A stretch of DNA of 44,952 nucleotides from Pelagibacteraceae bacterium (GCA_011526385.1 WTIW01000049.1:1-44952), one strand, 5' to 3'. Shown: positions 1 through 8,496, counted from the stretch's first letter. Program-made: numbers and translations. The notes: generated by a model not told the origin, from the letters alone.

Positions 1-148
1 CTAAAGAACCATGCGATATTCCAAGAACTAGAATTAAAAAAAAACAAAAATATATAAAATTATTTGATCTAAAATAATCAAAAGCTGAAATGAAAATACT
101 AAAAATAAAAAAAACTGGTGAATGTATATAATTTATTTTATTTACCAT
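1..148 (-). CDS. blh: Brp/Blh-family beta-carotene 15,15'-dioxygenase, N-terminal part (runs off left edge)
   Basis: Partial gene. The ATG at 148-146 follows the crtY stop (151-149) with no spacer. The 49 visible codons give a hydrophobic protein: one membrane segment near residues 12-24, a second near 32-44, then Gly-Ile-Ser-His-Gly-Ser-Leu at the edge. This matches the first conserved motif of the Brp/Blh family (G-x-x-H-G-x-x-D), whose His is thought to bind the active-site iron. The family cleaves beta-carotene into two retinals in the inner membrane. The position directly after crtI-crtB-crtY is the known order of retinal operons in proteorhodopsin bacteria. The identification rests on one motif, the topology and the context, because the rest lies outside the window. 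Confidence 0.8.
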   Translation of the reverse strand, partial: MVNKINYIHSPVFFIFSIFISAFDYFRSNNFIYFCFFLILVLGISHGSL

Positions 149-1219
149 TTACTTTTCAAATAATGCTTTTAAAAATATCATCTTTGGCATTCTTAAAATG
201 ATAGACATGTCTTCAAAAAAGTTACTTTTGTTTGATAAAAAATTAATTATATTTTTAGAATTGCTCTTAAACATATTAAAGAAAATATCAGGCATTTTTT
301 TGGGATATTTTTTTAAAACTTTTAAAAAAATCTGATCTAAAAAATCGTATTTACCAGGTATTTTAAAACCTTTCTTGTTAGTTATATCTCCCAAGTTATT
401 AACAATATATCTAGATTGTTGTTGAATATTTAAAAATGTATATCCTGTGCTAAGTCTAGTCATCCCACCAGCTGTACCAATATTAATAATATTTTTATTA
501 TTAATATTTGAAGTTTTGAATAATGGAATTTTACCTTGTTCCTTAAAAATTATTTTATAATTTTTAATATTTAAATGTTTGCTGATATAATTTTTAAGTT
601 GCGCATCATAATCAGCTTCTTTTTCGTCAGTCATTGACGATAACCATGTAGTTTCTACTAGAGCTCTCTTTTTAGTGAATGGCAATGTATAAAAAAAATG
701 AACACTATTTCTTTGGTCACAATCAAAATCCATTAAATTCATAATACTTTCATCAAAAAAATCTTTTTCTGTTTCAATTTCATAGCCAGAAAAGTGCTGC
801 CATAAATTTTTTTCGTTATTTTCTATTTCTGGAATACTGTTAAAGATAATCGATTTATTAAAGTCAATTCCACTTTTTTCTTTAAAGAAAAAAATATTTT
901 TGTTTTGTTTTAATTTATTTAAGACTTTGTTATAAAATTTGCCGCTGTCTATTGCTTGATAAGGAAAAAGTTTACATTCTTTGTGTTCAATGCCATTTTT
1001 AGTATTAATTGTGAAATGATCCCAATTTTTAAAAACACAATCTTCAAAATTATGTTGATGAACTCTCCAAAAAGACCAAGTTTTATCTCTTTGGTAATTA
1101 TCTCTTGTTTCAATGATTGCTAGGGATTTGGTTTTTAATTTATCATTTATCTGCATTTCATATGCTAATGATAAACCACTGCAACCACCTCCAAGAATTA
1201 TATAATCAAAATCTTTCAT
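149..1219 (-). CDS. crtY: lycopene beta-cyclase
   Basis: Converts lycopene to beta-carotene by cyclising both ends; a membrane-associated flavoprotein. The N-terminus carries a dinucleotide-binding loop (residues 7-17, I-I-L-G-G-G-C-S-G-L-S). A T-W-S-F-W block typical of bacterial CrtY follows near residue 48. The family blocks P-F-T-K-K-R-A-L-V-E-T-T (about 180-191) and G-T-A-G-G-M-T-R-L-S-T-G-Y (about 249-261) are clear. At 356 residues it is slightly shorter than most CrtY proteins (about 380). The start overlaps the end of crtB by 14 nt, which implies translational coupling, and the stop abuts the blh start. It is third in the crtI-crtB-crtY-blh series. No promoter of its own is evident. 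Confidence 0.93.
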   Translation of the reverse strand: MKDFDYIILGGGCSGLSLAYEMQINDKLKTKSLAIIETRDNYQRDKTWSFWRVHQHNFEDCVFKNWDHFTINTKNGIEHKECKLFPYQAIDSGKFYNKVLNKLKQNKNIFFFKEKSGIDFNKSIIFNSIPEIENNEKNLWQHFSGYEIETEKDFFDESIMNLMDFDCDQRNSVHFFYTLPFTKKRALVETTWLSSMTDEKEADYDAQLKNYISKHLNIKNYKIIFKEQGKIPLFKTSNINNKNIINIGTAGGMTRLSTGYTFLNIQQQSRYIVNNLGDITNKKGFKIPGKYDFLDQIFLKVLKKYPKKMPDIFFNMFKSNSKNIINFLSNKSNFFEDMSIILRMPKMIFLKALFEK

Positions 1220-2060
1220 TTAAATTTATTTCTTCAAATATAATTTTATATTTATCCTCCATTAAATGCGTTCCTGGATTTTTTTTAAAACTTAATTTTA
1301 ATAAATCAATTACAGATAAAAATGTTTGAAAAACTTTACTCAAGTTATTAACAAATATTTTTCCAGATCTTTCATAATTACTAAAATTTTTTTTTTTTAA
1401 AATATTATATCCTATTTCTCTATATATCCTTCTTGCAACACATATTGAAAATCTTAATCTAAAAGGGATCTCTTTCATCGCATAAAACGAACTGTTATAA
1501 AATCTTTCCGCAAGAGAAACAGTTTGCTTAATCTTTTCAAAATCAGATTTTATATAAAATCTATTTTGACTTTTATCTTCAATTACATCTCTAGAAATGT
1601 TTGTTAATTGCATTGCAATACCTAAATCAATTGCACCTTTTAATGCAAAATTTTTTTTCACATTTAAAACTTTTGCCATCATTATACCAACAGTTCCTGC
1701 TACTCTATATGAATAGACTAATAAATCTTTCTCTGTTTCAAATTTTATAATATCTTCTAAATCACTTTCTACACCATCAAATAAATCATAAACTACATTA
1801 ATTGGTATATCTGAAGTTTCAATTAAGCCCCACATATTTTTAATTACTGAGTGAGAAAAATCTTTAGCTTTAAAATTATTTTTAAAATTTATAAATTCTT
1901 GTCTTTTTTTTTGTATATCATTAGGTTCATCAGCAATATTGTCCAGAAACCTGCAAAAATCGTATAGATCAGAGCATTTTTTATAGGTATCTTTGGGTAA
2001 AAAAAATCCTGCCCAGTTAAATGATTTTGCATAAATAGATAAATAATTTTTACCAGACAT
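1206..2060 (-). CDS. crtB: phytoene synthase
   Basis: Squalene/phytoene synthase family. It condenses two geranylgeranyl diphosphates to phytoene, the first committed carotenoid step. Two Asp-rich motifs that bind diphosphate through Mg2+ are visible: D-F-C-R-F-L-D-N-I-A-D near residues 29-39, and L-T-N-I-S-R-D-V-I-E-D near 152-162. The S-F-N-W-A block near residue 13 is also typical. The 284 residues are close to the usual length. The start overlaps the crtI stop by one base (TAATG). The C-terminal codons overlap the crtY start. The GGPP synthase (crtE) that would supply its substrate is not in this window. Confidence 0.95.
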   Translation of the reverse strand: MSGKNYLSIYAKSFNWAGFFLPKDTYKKCSDLYDFCRFLDNIADEPNDIQKKRQEFINFKNNFKAKDFSHSVIKNMWGLIETSDIPINVVYDLFDGVESDLEDIIKFETEKDLLVYSYRVAGTVGIMMAKVLNVKKNFALKGAIDLGIAMQLTNISRDVIEDKSQNRFYIKSDFEKIKQTVSLAERFYNSSFYAMKEIPFRLRFSICVARRIYREIGYNILKKKNFSNYERSGKIFVNNLSKVFQTFLSVIDLLKLSFKKNPGTHLMEDKYKIIFEEINLNERF

Positions 2061-3511
2061 TAAATAATTTTATCTAGAACCTTTGCAGATGAAAGAACAC
2101 CCGGCACACCAGCACCAGGATGCGTTCCAGCACCAACAAAGTACAAACCATCATAAATTTCAGATTTATTGTGAAATCGGAAATAAGCAGATTGTGTAAA
2201 TTTTGGCTGTATAGAGAACCCTGAACCAAATTTAGTATTTAATTCTCTTTCAAAATAATCAGGTGTAAGATAGAAATCTTCTATAATATTTTCTCTTAAA
2301 TCTGGCATTAAGTCTTGCATTTTATCTATTACTAAGTTTTTCATTTCGTCACCTTTTTCTTTCCAGTTTATCCCTGATTGATTGTTTGGAACTGGAACAA
2401 GAACATAAAAACAATCATTGCCTTTTGGTGCCATTGCCTCGTCTGTAGCAGTTGGTCTATGAAGATAATAGCTAATATCTTTATTTAACACCTTGTTATT
2501 GAAAATATCATTTAAATGCTCCTCATATTTTTCACCAAATTTTATTGTATGATGTTCTATATTTTCATATTTTTTTTTAGTTCCAAAGTAATAGACAAAC
2601 AGACCCATTGAATATTCCATTCTTTTCATTTTCCATTTAAAAATGGTATTAAATTTTTCATTTATTAAATTTGAGTAAACGGCAGGCGGATCTGCATTAC
2701 AAACAACATTATTTGCTTTAAGTTGAGTGCCATCTTCCAGCTCAACTGATGTAATTTTTTTATTTATGGATATTAATTTTTTTACTTCCTTGCCTTTTAT
2801 AATTTTAATATTTTCTTCTATCATTAATTTTTCTAATCCATTGATTATCTGCCCAGTGCCTCCCATAGAATAGTGTATTCCCCATTTTTTTTCTAAATAC
2901 AAAATTAATCCATAAATTGATGTTGTTGTGAATGGGTTTCCACCCACTAGTAGAGGATGCATACTTAGCAACCTTCTTAATTTATCATCTTTAATATAAG
3001 AAGAAACTAAACTGTAAACTGATTTATAACTTTTTAGTTTTAGCAAGGATGGAATTTGCTTAAACATAAAGAGTGGTTTATCAAATGGTACATCCGATAA
3101 TTCCGTGAAACCTTTATCAAATATTTTTTTTGTAAAGTTAACTAATTTTTCATAGCCGATAAAATCATCTTTATTAATTTTTTCTATTTGCTCTTTCATA
3201 TTCTCTTCATTTCCAGAGTAATCAAATTTGCTGCCATCCTCGAAAATGAACCTGTACCATATATTTAATGGTTTCAACTTAATGTAGCTTTGAGAATTTT
3301 TATTAAATAATTCAAAAAGCTCATTAATTAAATATGGGGCAGTAATAACTGTAGGGCCAGCATCGAAAGTAAAACCATTTTTTTTAAAAACACGCGCTCT
3401 ACCACCCAAATCATCATGTTTTTCAATTAAAGTTACGTTATGATTTTTTGCTCTCAATCTTAATGCAGAAGCAATTCCCCCAAAACCAGAACCTATTACA
3501 ATAGAATCCAT
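2060..3511 (-). CDS. crtI: phytoene desaturase
   Basis: CrtI-type FAD-dependent desaturase. It introduces the four double bases' worth of desaturation that turns phytoene into lycopene. The N-terminal FAD loop V-I-G-S-G-F-G-G-I-A (residues 5-14) is followed by L-G-G-R-A-R near 41 and F-D-A-G-P-T near 55. The C-terminal flavin motif G-A-G-T-H-P-G-A-G-V-P-G-V (about 460-473) is the bacterial CrtI signature. The 483 residues are near the usual 490-510. It is the first gene of the carotenoid block and begins 46 bases after the atpF stop on the same strand. Neither a clear Shine-Dalgarno nor a strong terminator separates the two blocks, so read-through from the F0 operon is possible. Confidence 0.96.
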   Translation of the reverse strand: MDSIVIGSGFGGIASALRLRAKNHNVTLIEKHDDLGGRARVFKKNGFTFDAGPTVITAPYLINELFELFNKNSQSYIKLKPLNIWYRFIFEDGSKFDYSGNEENMKEQIEKINKDDFIGYEKLVNFTKKIFDKGFTELSDVPFDKPLFMFKQIPSLLKLKSYKSVYSLVSSYIKDDKLRRLLSMHPLLVGGNPFTTTSIYGLILYLEKKWGIHYSMGGTGQIINGLEKLMIEENIKIIKGKEVKKLISINKKITSVELEDGTQLKANNVVCNADPPAVYSNLINEKFNTIFKWKMKRMEYSMGLFVYYFGTKKKYENIEHHTIKFGEKYEEHLNDIFNNKVLNKDISYYLHRPTATDEAMAPKGNDCFYVLVPVPNNQSGINWKEKGDEMKNLVIDKMQDLMPDLRENIIEDFYLTPDYFERELNTKFGSGFSIQPKFTQSAYFRFHNKSEIYDGLYFVGAGTHPGAGVPGVLSSAKVLDKII

Positions 3512-3557
3512 ATTAAAATTTTATATTATTTGGTGAAAAAAAAGAAATAACTAATTA

Positions 3558-4052
3558 TTAAGAATTAGCTTTTTTAAGCTCAGCTTTTGTTTCTTCTAGG
3601 TTTTTATCAAACAATTGGTCCAATTTAGATTTGTCTACCGAATTAGATATTGTTTTTTTAACAGTCTCAACTGCAATTTTAATAGATGTGTCTTTTATAT
3701 TTTTAATTGCAGCATCTTTCATTTGAGAAATTTTTGTTTGTGCTAGATTTTTTTTAATTTCTGCAGATTTATTGAATTTTTCATTCATATCAGCAATCAA
3801 TTTTTCAGAGTCTGATTTTGCTTGCTCGGTTATTTTTTTTGTCTCTTGTTCAGCAGTATTCAATTTATTTTGAGCATCATCTAGCAGCTTTTTTGCCTCT
3901 GATCTTAATTTTTCACTTTCATCTATTTCATTCTTAATATCTACAATCATTTTAGTTAGTAGATTGTTAACATTTTGAGGAACTTTAAAATAAATTAGTA
4001 AACCAAAAAATATTACAAAAGAAACAGCTACCCAAAATGTTGCATCAAACAT
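3558..4052 (-). CDS. atpF: F0 ATP synthase subunit b
   Basis: Peripheral stalk subunit of the proton-translocating ATP synthase. It has one N-terminal membrane helix (F-W-V-A-V-S-F-V-I-F-F-G-L-L-I-Y) followed by a long charged amphipathic helix rich in Lys, Glu and Ala that forms the stalk. I place the start at the ATG at 4052, giving 164 residues beginning M-F-D-A-T-F-W. The frame is open to an ATG at 4088, but the shorter form puts the membrane helix at the N-terminus as is usual. It overlaps the upstream b' gene by 8 nt (ATGTTTGA), a coupling arrangement that would help keep b and b' in equal amounts. Confidence 0.93.
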   Translation of the reverse strand: MFDATFWVAVSFVIFFGLLIYFKVPQNVNNLLTKMIVDIKNEIDESEKLRSEAKKLLDDAQNKLNTAEQETKKITEQAKSDSEKLIADMNEKFNKSAEIKKNLAQTKISQMKDAAIKNIKDTSIKIAVETVKKTISNSVDKSKLDQLFDKNLEETKAELKKANS

Positions 4053-4632
4053 TATCTCTTTTCTCACTTTCTTTTTTAGCAATTTCATTAACTATTGAAG
4101 AAATATTATCTCTACTTATTTCTTCACCGATTAGTTGCTTGATTAAATTAGAAGAGGTTTCAGTAGCTATCTGTTTAATATTTTCTATTGAGCTGGTGTT
4201 TAAAGCTTTAATTTCTTCTTCAGCAGAAACTATTTCCTGCTCCAAGCTATTTTCAAGCTCGTTCCTTTTTTTATCAATATCACTCAATACTTTTTGGCGC
4301 GCTTCATTAAAAATATTCTTTGCTTCAATTTTGCTATTTAAAATAATTTTTTCAAACTCTTTTACTTTTTGTTCACTTTCTTCTCTTTGCTTTTCTGCAA
4401 TTTCTATATTTTCCAATATTTGTGATCTTCTAATTTCTAAATTATCACTAATCTTTGGTAAAATTACTTTTGATAAAACTATGTACAAAGCACCAAAAGT
4501 TATGACAAGCCAAACAATTTGTGAAACCCAAAATTCAGGATTCAATTGAGGCATGCCTCCACTTTCAGCACTTTGCGCTTGAGTTATAAACGCAAAGCTT
4601 AATAAGATTTTAAAAACTATTTTTTTTTGCAT
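4045..4632 (-). CDS. atpF': F0 ATP synthase subunit b'
   Basis: Second, divergent b-type stalk subunit, found in alphaproteobacteria, cyanobacteria and plastids, where a b/b' heterodimer replaces the b2 homodimer. Residues 1-21 look like a short hydrophobic leader. M-P-Q-L-N-P-E-F-W-V-S-Q-I-V-W-L (about 27-42) is the characteristic b' start of the mature region and its membrane helix. A long coiled-coil stalk follows. The gene is 195 residues, 3 bases after atpE, and overlaps atpF by 8 nt. A long open frame on the opposite strand (4037-4549) is a composition artefact. Confidence 0.93.
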   Translation of the reverse strand: MQKKIVFKILLSFAFITQAQSAESGGMPQLNPEFWVSQIVWLVITFGALYIVLSKVILPKISDNLEIRRSQILENIEIAEKQREESEQKVKEFEKIILNSKIEAKNIFNEARQKVLSDIDKKRNELENSLEQEIVSAEEEIKALNTSSIENIKQIATETSSNLIKQLIGEEISRDNISSIVNEIAKKESEKRDNV

Positions 4633-4635
4633 TAA

Positions 4636-4863
4636 CTAAAATGCAAATAAAATAATAAGCGCTACTACTAGACCGAATAATCCAGTTGCTTCTGCTAACG
4701 CAAATCCTAAAAGCAAATTAGGAAATTGTTTCTGAGCTGCCGAAGGGTTTCTCATTGCACCTGATAGGTAATTTCCAAAGATTATACCTATACCAACCCC
4801 AGCACCTGCAAGAGCTATCGCTGCAAGTCCTGCTCCAATCATTTTTGCTGCTTCTAATTCCAT
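4636..4863 (-). CDS. atpE: F0 ATP synthase subunit c (rotor ring)
   Basis: The 75-residue proteolipid forms the membrane rotor. There are two transmembrane helices (about 8-32 and 48-73) joined by the polar loop R38-N39-P40. The ion-carrying carboxylate is Glu58 in F-A-L-A-E-A-T-G-L-F. The Gln and extra polar residues that coordinate Na+ in sodium-type c subunits are not seen, so proton coupling is expected. The glycine-rich first helix (G-A-G-V-G-I-G) is normal. It is the only gene nearby with a near-perfect Shine-Dalgarno, which fits the need for many c copies per enzyme. Confidence 0.97.
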   Translation of the reverse strand: MELEAAKMIGAGLAAIALAGAGVGIGIIFGNYLSGAMRNPSAAQKQFPNLLLGFALAEATGLFGLVVALIILFAF

Positions 4864-4867
4864 TATA

Positions 4868-4874
4868 TCCTCCT
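4868..4874 (-). promoter_or_regulatory. strong Shine-Dalgarno of atpE
   Basis: On the minus strand the bases read AGGAGGA, with AGGAGG ending 5 nt before the ATG at 4863. Neighbouring starts (atpB, atpF', crtI, petA) show only weak A-rich leaders. A strong site here probably raises translation of subunit c over its operon partners. Confidence 0.8.
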
Positions 4875-4881
4875 ATAGTTA

Positions 4882-5616
4882 TTAATGGTGTAAATTTAAT
4901 GCATCATTTAAATAGATGCAGGTTAATATTGCAAAAACATAAGCTTGAAGAAAAGCAACTAGTATCTCCAAACCAGTTAAAGCAACTGAAAAACTTAATG
5001 GTAGCCATCCACCTACAACTCCCAAGCTAACAACAAATCCTCCAAATACTTTCATCATGGTGTGACCAGCCATCATATTTGCAAATAATCTTACTGATAA
5101 GCTTATTGGTCTACTTAGATATGAAATAATTTCGATCACAACAATTAATGGTAATAGTACCATTGGTACTCCACTTGGAACAAAAAGTTTCAAATATCCA
5201 AGACCATGTTTTATAAAACCAATAATAGTAACGCCTATAAATATAAACGCCGCTAAAACAAAAGTTACAATTATGTGACTAGTTACTGTAAAAGAGTAAG
5301 GGATCATCCCAAACATATTGCAAAATAATACAAACATAAAAAGAGAAAATATAAATGAGAAATAAGGTTTCGCTTTAGTTCCAGCAGTATCACTTATCAT
5401 TTTAGATACAAATGAATAACTTAACTCTGCAAGCAGTTGTATTTTATCCGGTATTAAAGATTTCTTTTTTGCGCCTAAATTAAAAACTAGAAGAATTGCT
5501 AAGGTGCTTATAACCATGAACAAACTAGCGTTTGTAAAAGATATATCTACATCACCTAGTTTTATTTCAGGACCAATTCGATAAACATTGAATTGGTACA
5601 TTGGGTTTGCTGCCAT
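4882..5616 (-). CDS. atpB: F0 ATP synthase subunit a
   Basis: Stator channel subunit that carries protons to and from the c-ring. The protein is 244 residues with five or six hydrophobic helices. The essential stator arginine is R176 in S-L-S-V-R-L-F-A-N-M-M-A-G-H, and the last helix has the expected Q-A-Y-V-F-A-I-L block. The extramembrane N-terminus is short and begins M-A-A-N-P-M-Y-Q-F, typical of alphaproteobacteria. It lies between atpI and atpE in the usual F0 order. The F1 genes (atpHAGDC) are not in the window, as expected where F0 and F1 are separate operons. Confidence 0.97.
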   Translation of the reverse strand: MAANPMYQFNVYRIGPEIKLGDVDISFTNASLFMVISTLAILLVFNLGAKKKSLIPDKIQLLAELSYSFVSKMISDTAGTKAKPYFSFIFSLFMFVLFCNMFGMIPYSFTVTSHIIVTFVLAAFIFIGVTIIGFIKHGLGYLKLFVPSGVPMVLLPLIVVIEIISYLSRPISLSVRLFANMMAGHTMMKVFGGFVVSLGVVGGWLPLSFSVALTGLEILVAFLQAYVFAILTCIYLNDALNLHH

Positions 5617-5632
5617 GTCTTAATTTCTTTTT

Positions 5633-5908
5633 TTATTTTTGCATTTTTTTTGCAGTTTTAACCACATTCATTATTCCTGCGGCCACACCTACAAAAAAAA
5701 AAATTAAAATTAACCAGGGCTTAGTACCAAACCAATTGTCTAAAATAAACCCAATAATTGTCCCAACAGCTACTGCAGATACTAATTCTGTGCTCATTTT
5801 GAACGCTGTTCCCATGTTAGACCCAGATTGTGCAGTTTCTTGGTCTTTATGAATTTTCGCTTTATTTTTTGCAATTTTTAGGCGAGTTTTAAATTTGTCC
5901 TCTGACAT
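5633..5908 (-). CDS. atpI: AtpI/AtpZ-family protein of the ATP synthase operon
   Basis: Small membrane protein of 91 residues that usually heads the F0 operon and is proposed to help c-ring assembly or Mg2+ handling. A charged cytosolic N-terminus of about 38 residues precedes two membrane helices (about 40-58 and 65-84) separated by D-N-W-F-G-T-K-P-W, the family's loop motif. It is the first gene of atpI-B-E-F'-F. Its start lies 6 bases beyond the smc stop at 5915, so smc, dsbA and the DUF721 gene sit upstream on the same strand and might share its transcript. Confidence 0.88.
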   Translation of the reverse strand: MSEDKFKTRLKIAKNKAKIHKDQETAQSGSNMGTAFKMSTELVSAVAVGTIIGFILDNWFGTKPWLILIFFFVGVAAGIMNVVKTAKKMQK

Positions 5909-5914
5909 TAAATG

Positions 5915-8488
5915 TTAAGCAACCATGCTCTCAGCTTTTTGAAGATCCACAGCAACTAGTTGGCTTATTCCTTTTTCAGGCATTGTTACACCATAAAGTC
6001 TATCCATTTTAGACATGGTAAGCGCATGGTGAGTAACAATTATAAATCTTGTCGATGTAATTTTAGTTAGTTCAGTTAACAGATTGCAAAATCTTGTAAC
6101 GTTAGCATCATCAAGAGGTGCATCGACTTCATCCAATACACAAATTGGAGAAGGGTTTGTTAAAAATACTGCAAATATTAATGATAGGGCAGTTAAAGCT
6201 TGCTCCCCACCTGACAGTAAAGTTATTGATTGAAGTCTTTTGCCCGGGGGGCTTACTAGCATTTCTAGCCCTGCATCTAATGGATCATCCGAGTCAACTA
6301 GCTCTAGTTTTGCATTACCACCATTAAATAGCTTTGTATAAACTTCATTAAATTTTCTATTAACTTTCTCAAAAGCCTCAAGCAGTCTTTCCCTTCCTTT
6401 TTGATTTAATTCAGAAATACTTTCTTTTAGTTTTATTATTGCCGTAACAAGATCTTGTCTATCTTTTTCCATTTTTTTAATTTCAACTTCATATTTTGAA
6501 GTTTCTTCATCAGCTCTCAAATTAACTGAACCCAATTTCTCTCTATCTCTTTTTTTTGCATCTAATAATTCCTCTTGAGCAACCACATCAGGAAATTCCT
6601 CTTCTTTTTCTAAATTTGAAAATTCTAGTATTTTATCTTCTTTCAAATTGAGTTCAGAGAATACTCTTTCTAAAAGATCACTTCTTCTTTTTTTAAGACC
6701 ATCTATAGTTGCACCTGAACTAGCTTTTCTCTCTCTTATTTCAATTGAGTTTTCTTTTGTATTATTTAATTCGTTTCTTAAATTTATAATTTTTTGATCT
6801 ATCTCATCAATGATTATTTCATTTTCATTTTTTTCTTTTTCAGAAATTCTTAAATTTTCAGAAATCTGACCTTTTTTTTCTGCTTGTAACTGTGGCTGCT
6901 TTTCAAGGTCATTTAGTTTTGTTGTTTGTTTATTCTTTCTATCATTTAATTCATTCACCATTTTTTCTGAATTAGATAATAGATTTTTCCAACTTTCTAT
7001 TTCTGTATCTATTGTTTGTATTCTCTCATTTCTCTTTACAGATTCTTTTTTAATATTTTGGTTATTGCTGTAAATATCAGCATATTTTTCTTGTAATTTT
7101 TTTATTAGTTCATTTGATTGATTAAGTACCGTAATTTTATCTCCTTCTTCAGCATCTTTTATTTTAATGTTTAGATAAGATAAGTTTTCTTTACACTCAT
7201 CTAATATTTTCAAGGCTGCAATACTATTGTTTTCGTTTATCAGGTTCTTTGCTGATGTTATTTGATCAATAATTGAATTAATTTGCTCTATATTTTTCTT
7301 TAAATTTTCAGAACTAAATGTATCTAAAATTCTATCAACTTTGTCTTGTTCTTTTTTTAAATTTTCTTTAGCAACCTCTAAATCTTGATTGGATAATTTT
7401 TCTGTTTCATAGTATTTAGAGTCTGTCTCAATTAGGTCGTTTTTTTCTTCTTTTAATCTTTTTTCATTAGAGTTAGCGTCTATCACTATACTTTTTTCTC
7501 TATCAATATCTTCGTCTATTACCTTCAGTGAGTTCTTTATAGCTTCTATTTCTTGTTGAATTCTGTCACTTTCTTCATCCAGGCTTTTTAATTCTAGATT
7601 TAATCTTTGGATTTTAGATAAGTTTTCAATATTTTTTTCTCTAATAGGTGTTACTTTATTATTTTCATCTTGAATTCTTTTTTCTAGATCATCTAATTTA
7701 GAGTTAAATTCTTTTACCTGGTCGTCTGCCTCAGTATTAATCTCATCTTCTAACTTAATTTCATGGTCTATATCTTTTAACTTAAGATAATAAAGTCCTG
7801 CTTCCACTTTCTTTATTTCCTCAGAAATTGATTTATATTTAGCTGCCTCTTCAGCTTGTTTTTGTAAATTTGCAAGTTGACGTTCTTGCTGTCTTCTTAG
7901 TTCATCGGCTCTTTTTAAATTATTTTCTGCTGCACTTAATCTTAGTTCTGCCTCATGTCTTCTAACATGAAGACCTGCAATTCCTGCAGCTTCCTCTAAT
8001 ATTGCTCTTCTGTCAGCAGGTTTTGCAGTCACAAGTGCTCCTATTCTACCTTGACTGATCAAAGATGGGGAGTGAGCTCCAGTAGACAAGTCAGCAAAAA
8101 ACATTTGAGCATCTTTTGCTCTTACTTCTTTATTATTAATATAAAACTTTGAACCTTTATCTTTTTCAATTTTTCTTCTTATTTCAATTTCATCGAGTTC
8201 TTTATATTGTAACGGACCATCTTTATTTTCATTGCTTAAGTTAATAGATACTTCGGCAATATTTTTAGATGGTTTATTTGAAGTTCCAGAAAATATTACA
8301 TCCTCCATTCCAGAGCCCCTCATACTTTTTGCTGAGGTTTCTCCCATACACCATCTAAGCGACTCGACTATGTTTGATTTTCCACAACCATTAGGCCCAA
8401 CAATACCGGTTAGTCCCTCTTCTATAAGAAAGTTAGTTTTTTCAGCAAAAGACTTAAATCCATTGAGCTGGATTTTTTTAAACTCCAT
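5915..8488 (-). CDS. smc: short SMC-family chromosome segregation ATPase lacking a recognisable hinge
   Basis: ABC-type ATPase of the SMC family that organises and segregates DNA. The N-terminal head has Walker A G-P-N-G-C-G-K-S (residues 31-38). The C-terminal head has the signature L-L-S-G-G-E-Q (757-763) and Walker B V-L-D-E-V-D-A-P (about 784-791). I start at the ATG at 8488, because the preceding in-frame codon is TTG. The 857 residues are about 300 fewer than usual. Residues about 175-690 read as continuous Lys/Glu coiled coil, and no globular hinge with its glycine motifs is visible in the middle (about 380-455). Downstream of dsbA with an 8-base gap. Confidence 0.9.
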   Translation of the reverse strand: MEFKKIQLNGFKSFAEKTNFLIEEGLTGIVGPNGCGKSNIVESLRWCMGETSAKSMRGSGMEDVIFSGTSNKPSKNIAEVSINLSNENKDGPLQYKELDEIEIRRKIEKDKGSKFYINNKEVRAKDAQMFFADLSTGAHSPSLISQGRIGALVTAKPADRRAILEEAAGIAGLHVRRHEAELRLSAAENNLKRADELRRQQERQLANLQKQAEEAAKYKSISEEIKKVEAGLYYLKLKDIDHEIKLEDEINTEADDQVKEFNSKLDDLEKRIQDENNKVTPIREKNIENLSKIQRLNLELKSLDEESDRIQQEIEAIKNSLKVIDEDIDREKSIVIDANSNEKRLKEEKNDLIETDSKYYETEKLSNQDLEVAKENLKKEQDKVDRILDTFSSENLKKNIEQINSIIDQITSAKNLINENNSIAALKILDECKENLSYLNIKIKDAEEGDKITVLNQSNELIKKLQEKYADIYSNNQNIKKESVKRNERIQTIDTEIESWKNLLSNSEKMVNELNDRKNKQTTKLNDLEKQPQLQAEKKGQISENLRISEKEKNENEIIIDEIDQKIINLRNELNNTKENSIEIRERKASSGATIDGLKKRRSDLLERVFSELNLKEDKILEFSNLEKEEEFPDVVAQEELLDAKKRDREKLGSVNLRADEETSKYEVEIKKMEKDRQDLVTAIIKLKESISELNQKGRERLLEAFEKVNRKFNEVYTKLFNGGNAKLELVDSDDPLDAGLEMLVSPPGKRLQSITLLSGGEQALTALSLIFAVFLTNPSPICVLDEVDAPLDDANVTRFCNLLTELTKITSTRFIIVTHHALTMSKMDRLYGVTMPEKGISQLVAVDLQKAESMVA

Positions 8489-8496
8489 CAATTAAC

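Noticed and set aside
3551-3568. Inverted repeat CTAATT/AATTAG at the atpF stop as a terminator before crtI
   Set aside because: The stem is six AT-rich pairs and has no T run after it on the minus strand, so it is too weak to call a terminator.
4037-4549. 170-codon plus-strand ORF opposite atpF'
   Set aside because: It is fully antisense to a clearly recognised gene. Its Ser/Leu/Phe-rich translation is the mirror of the Lys/Glu coiled coil.
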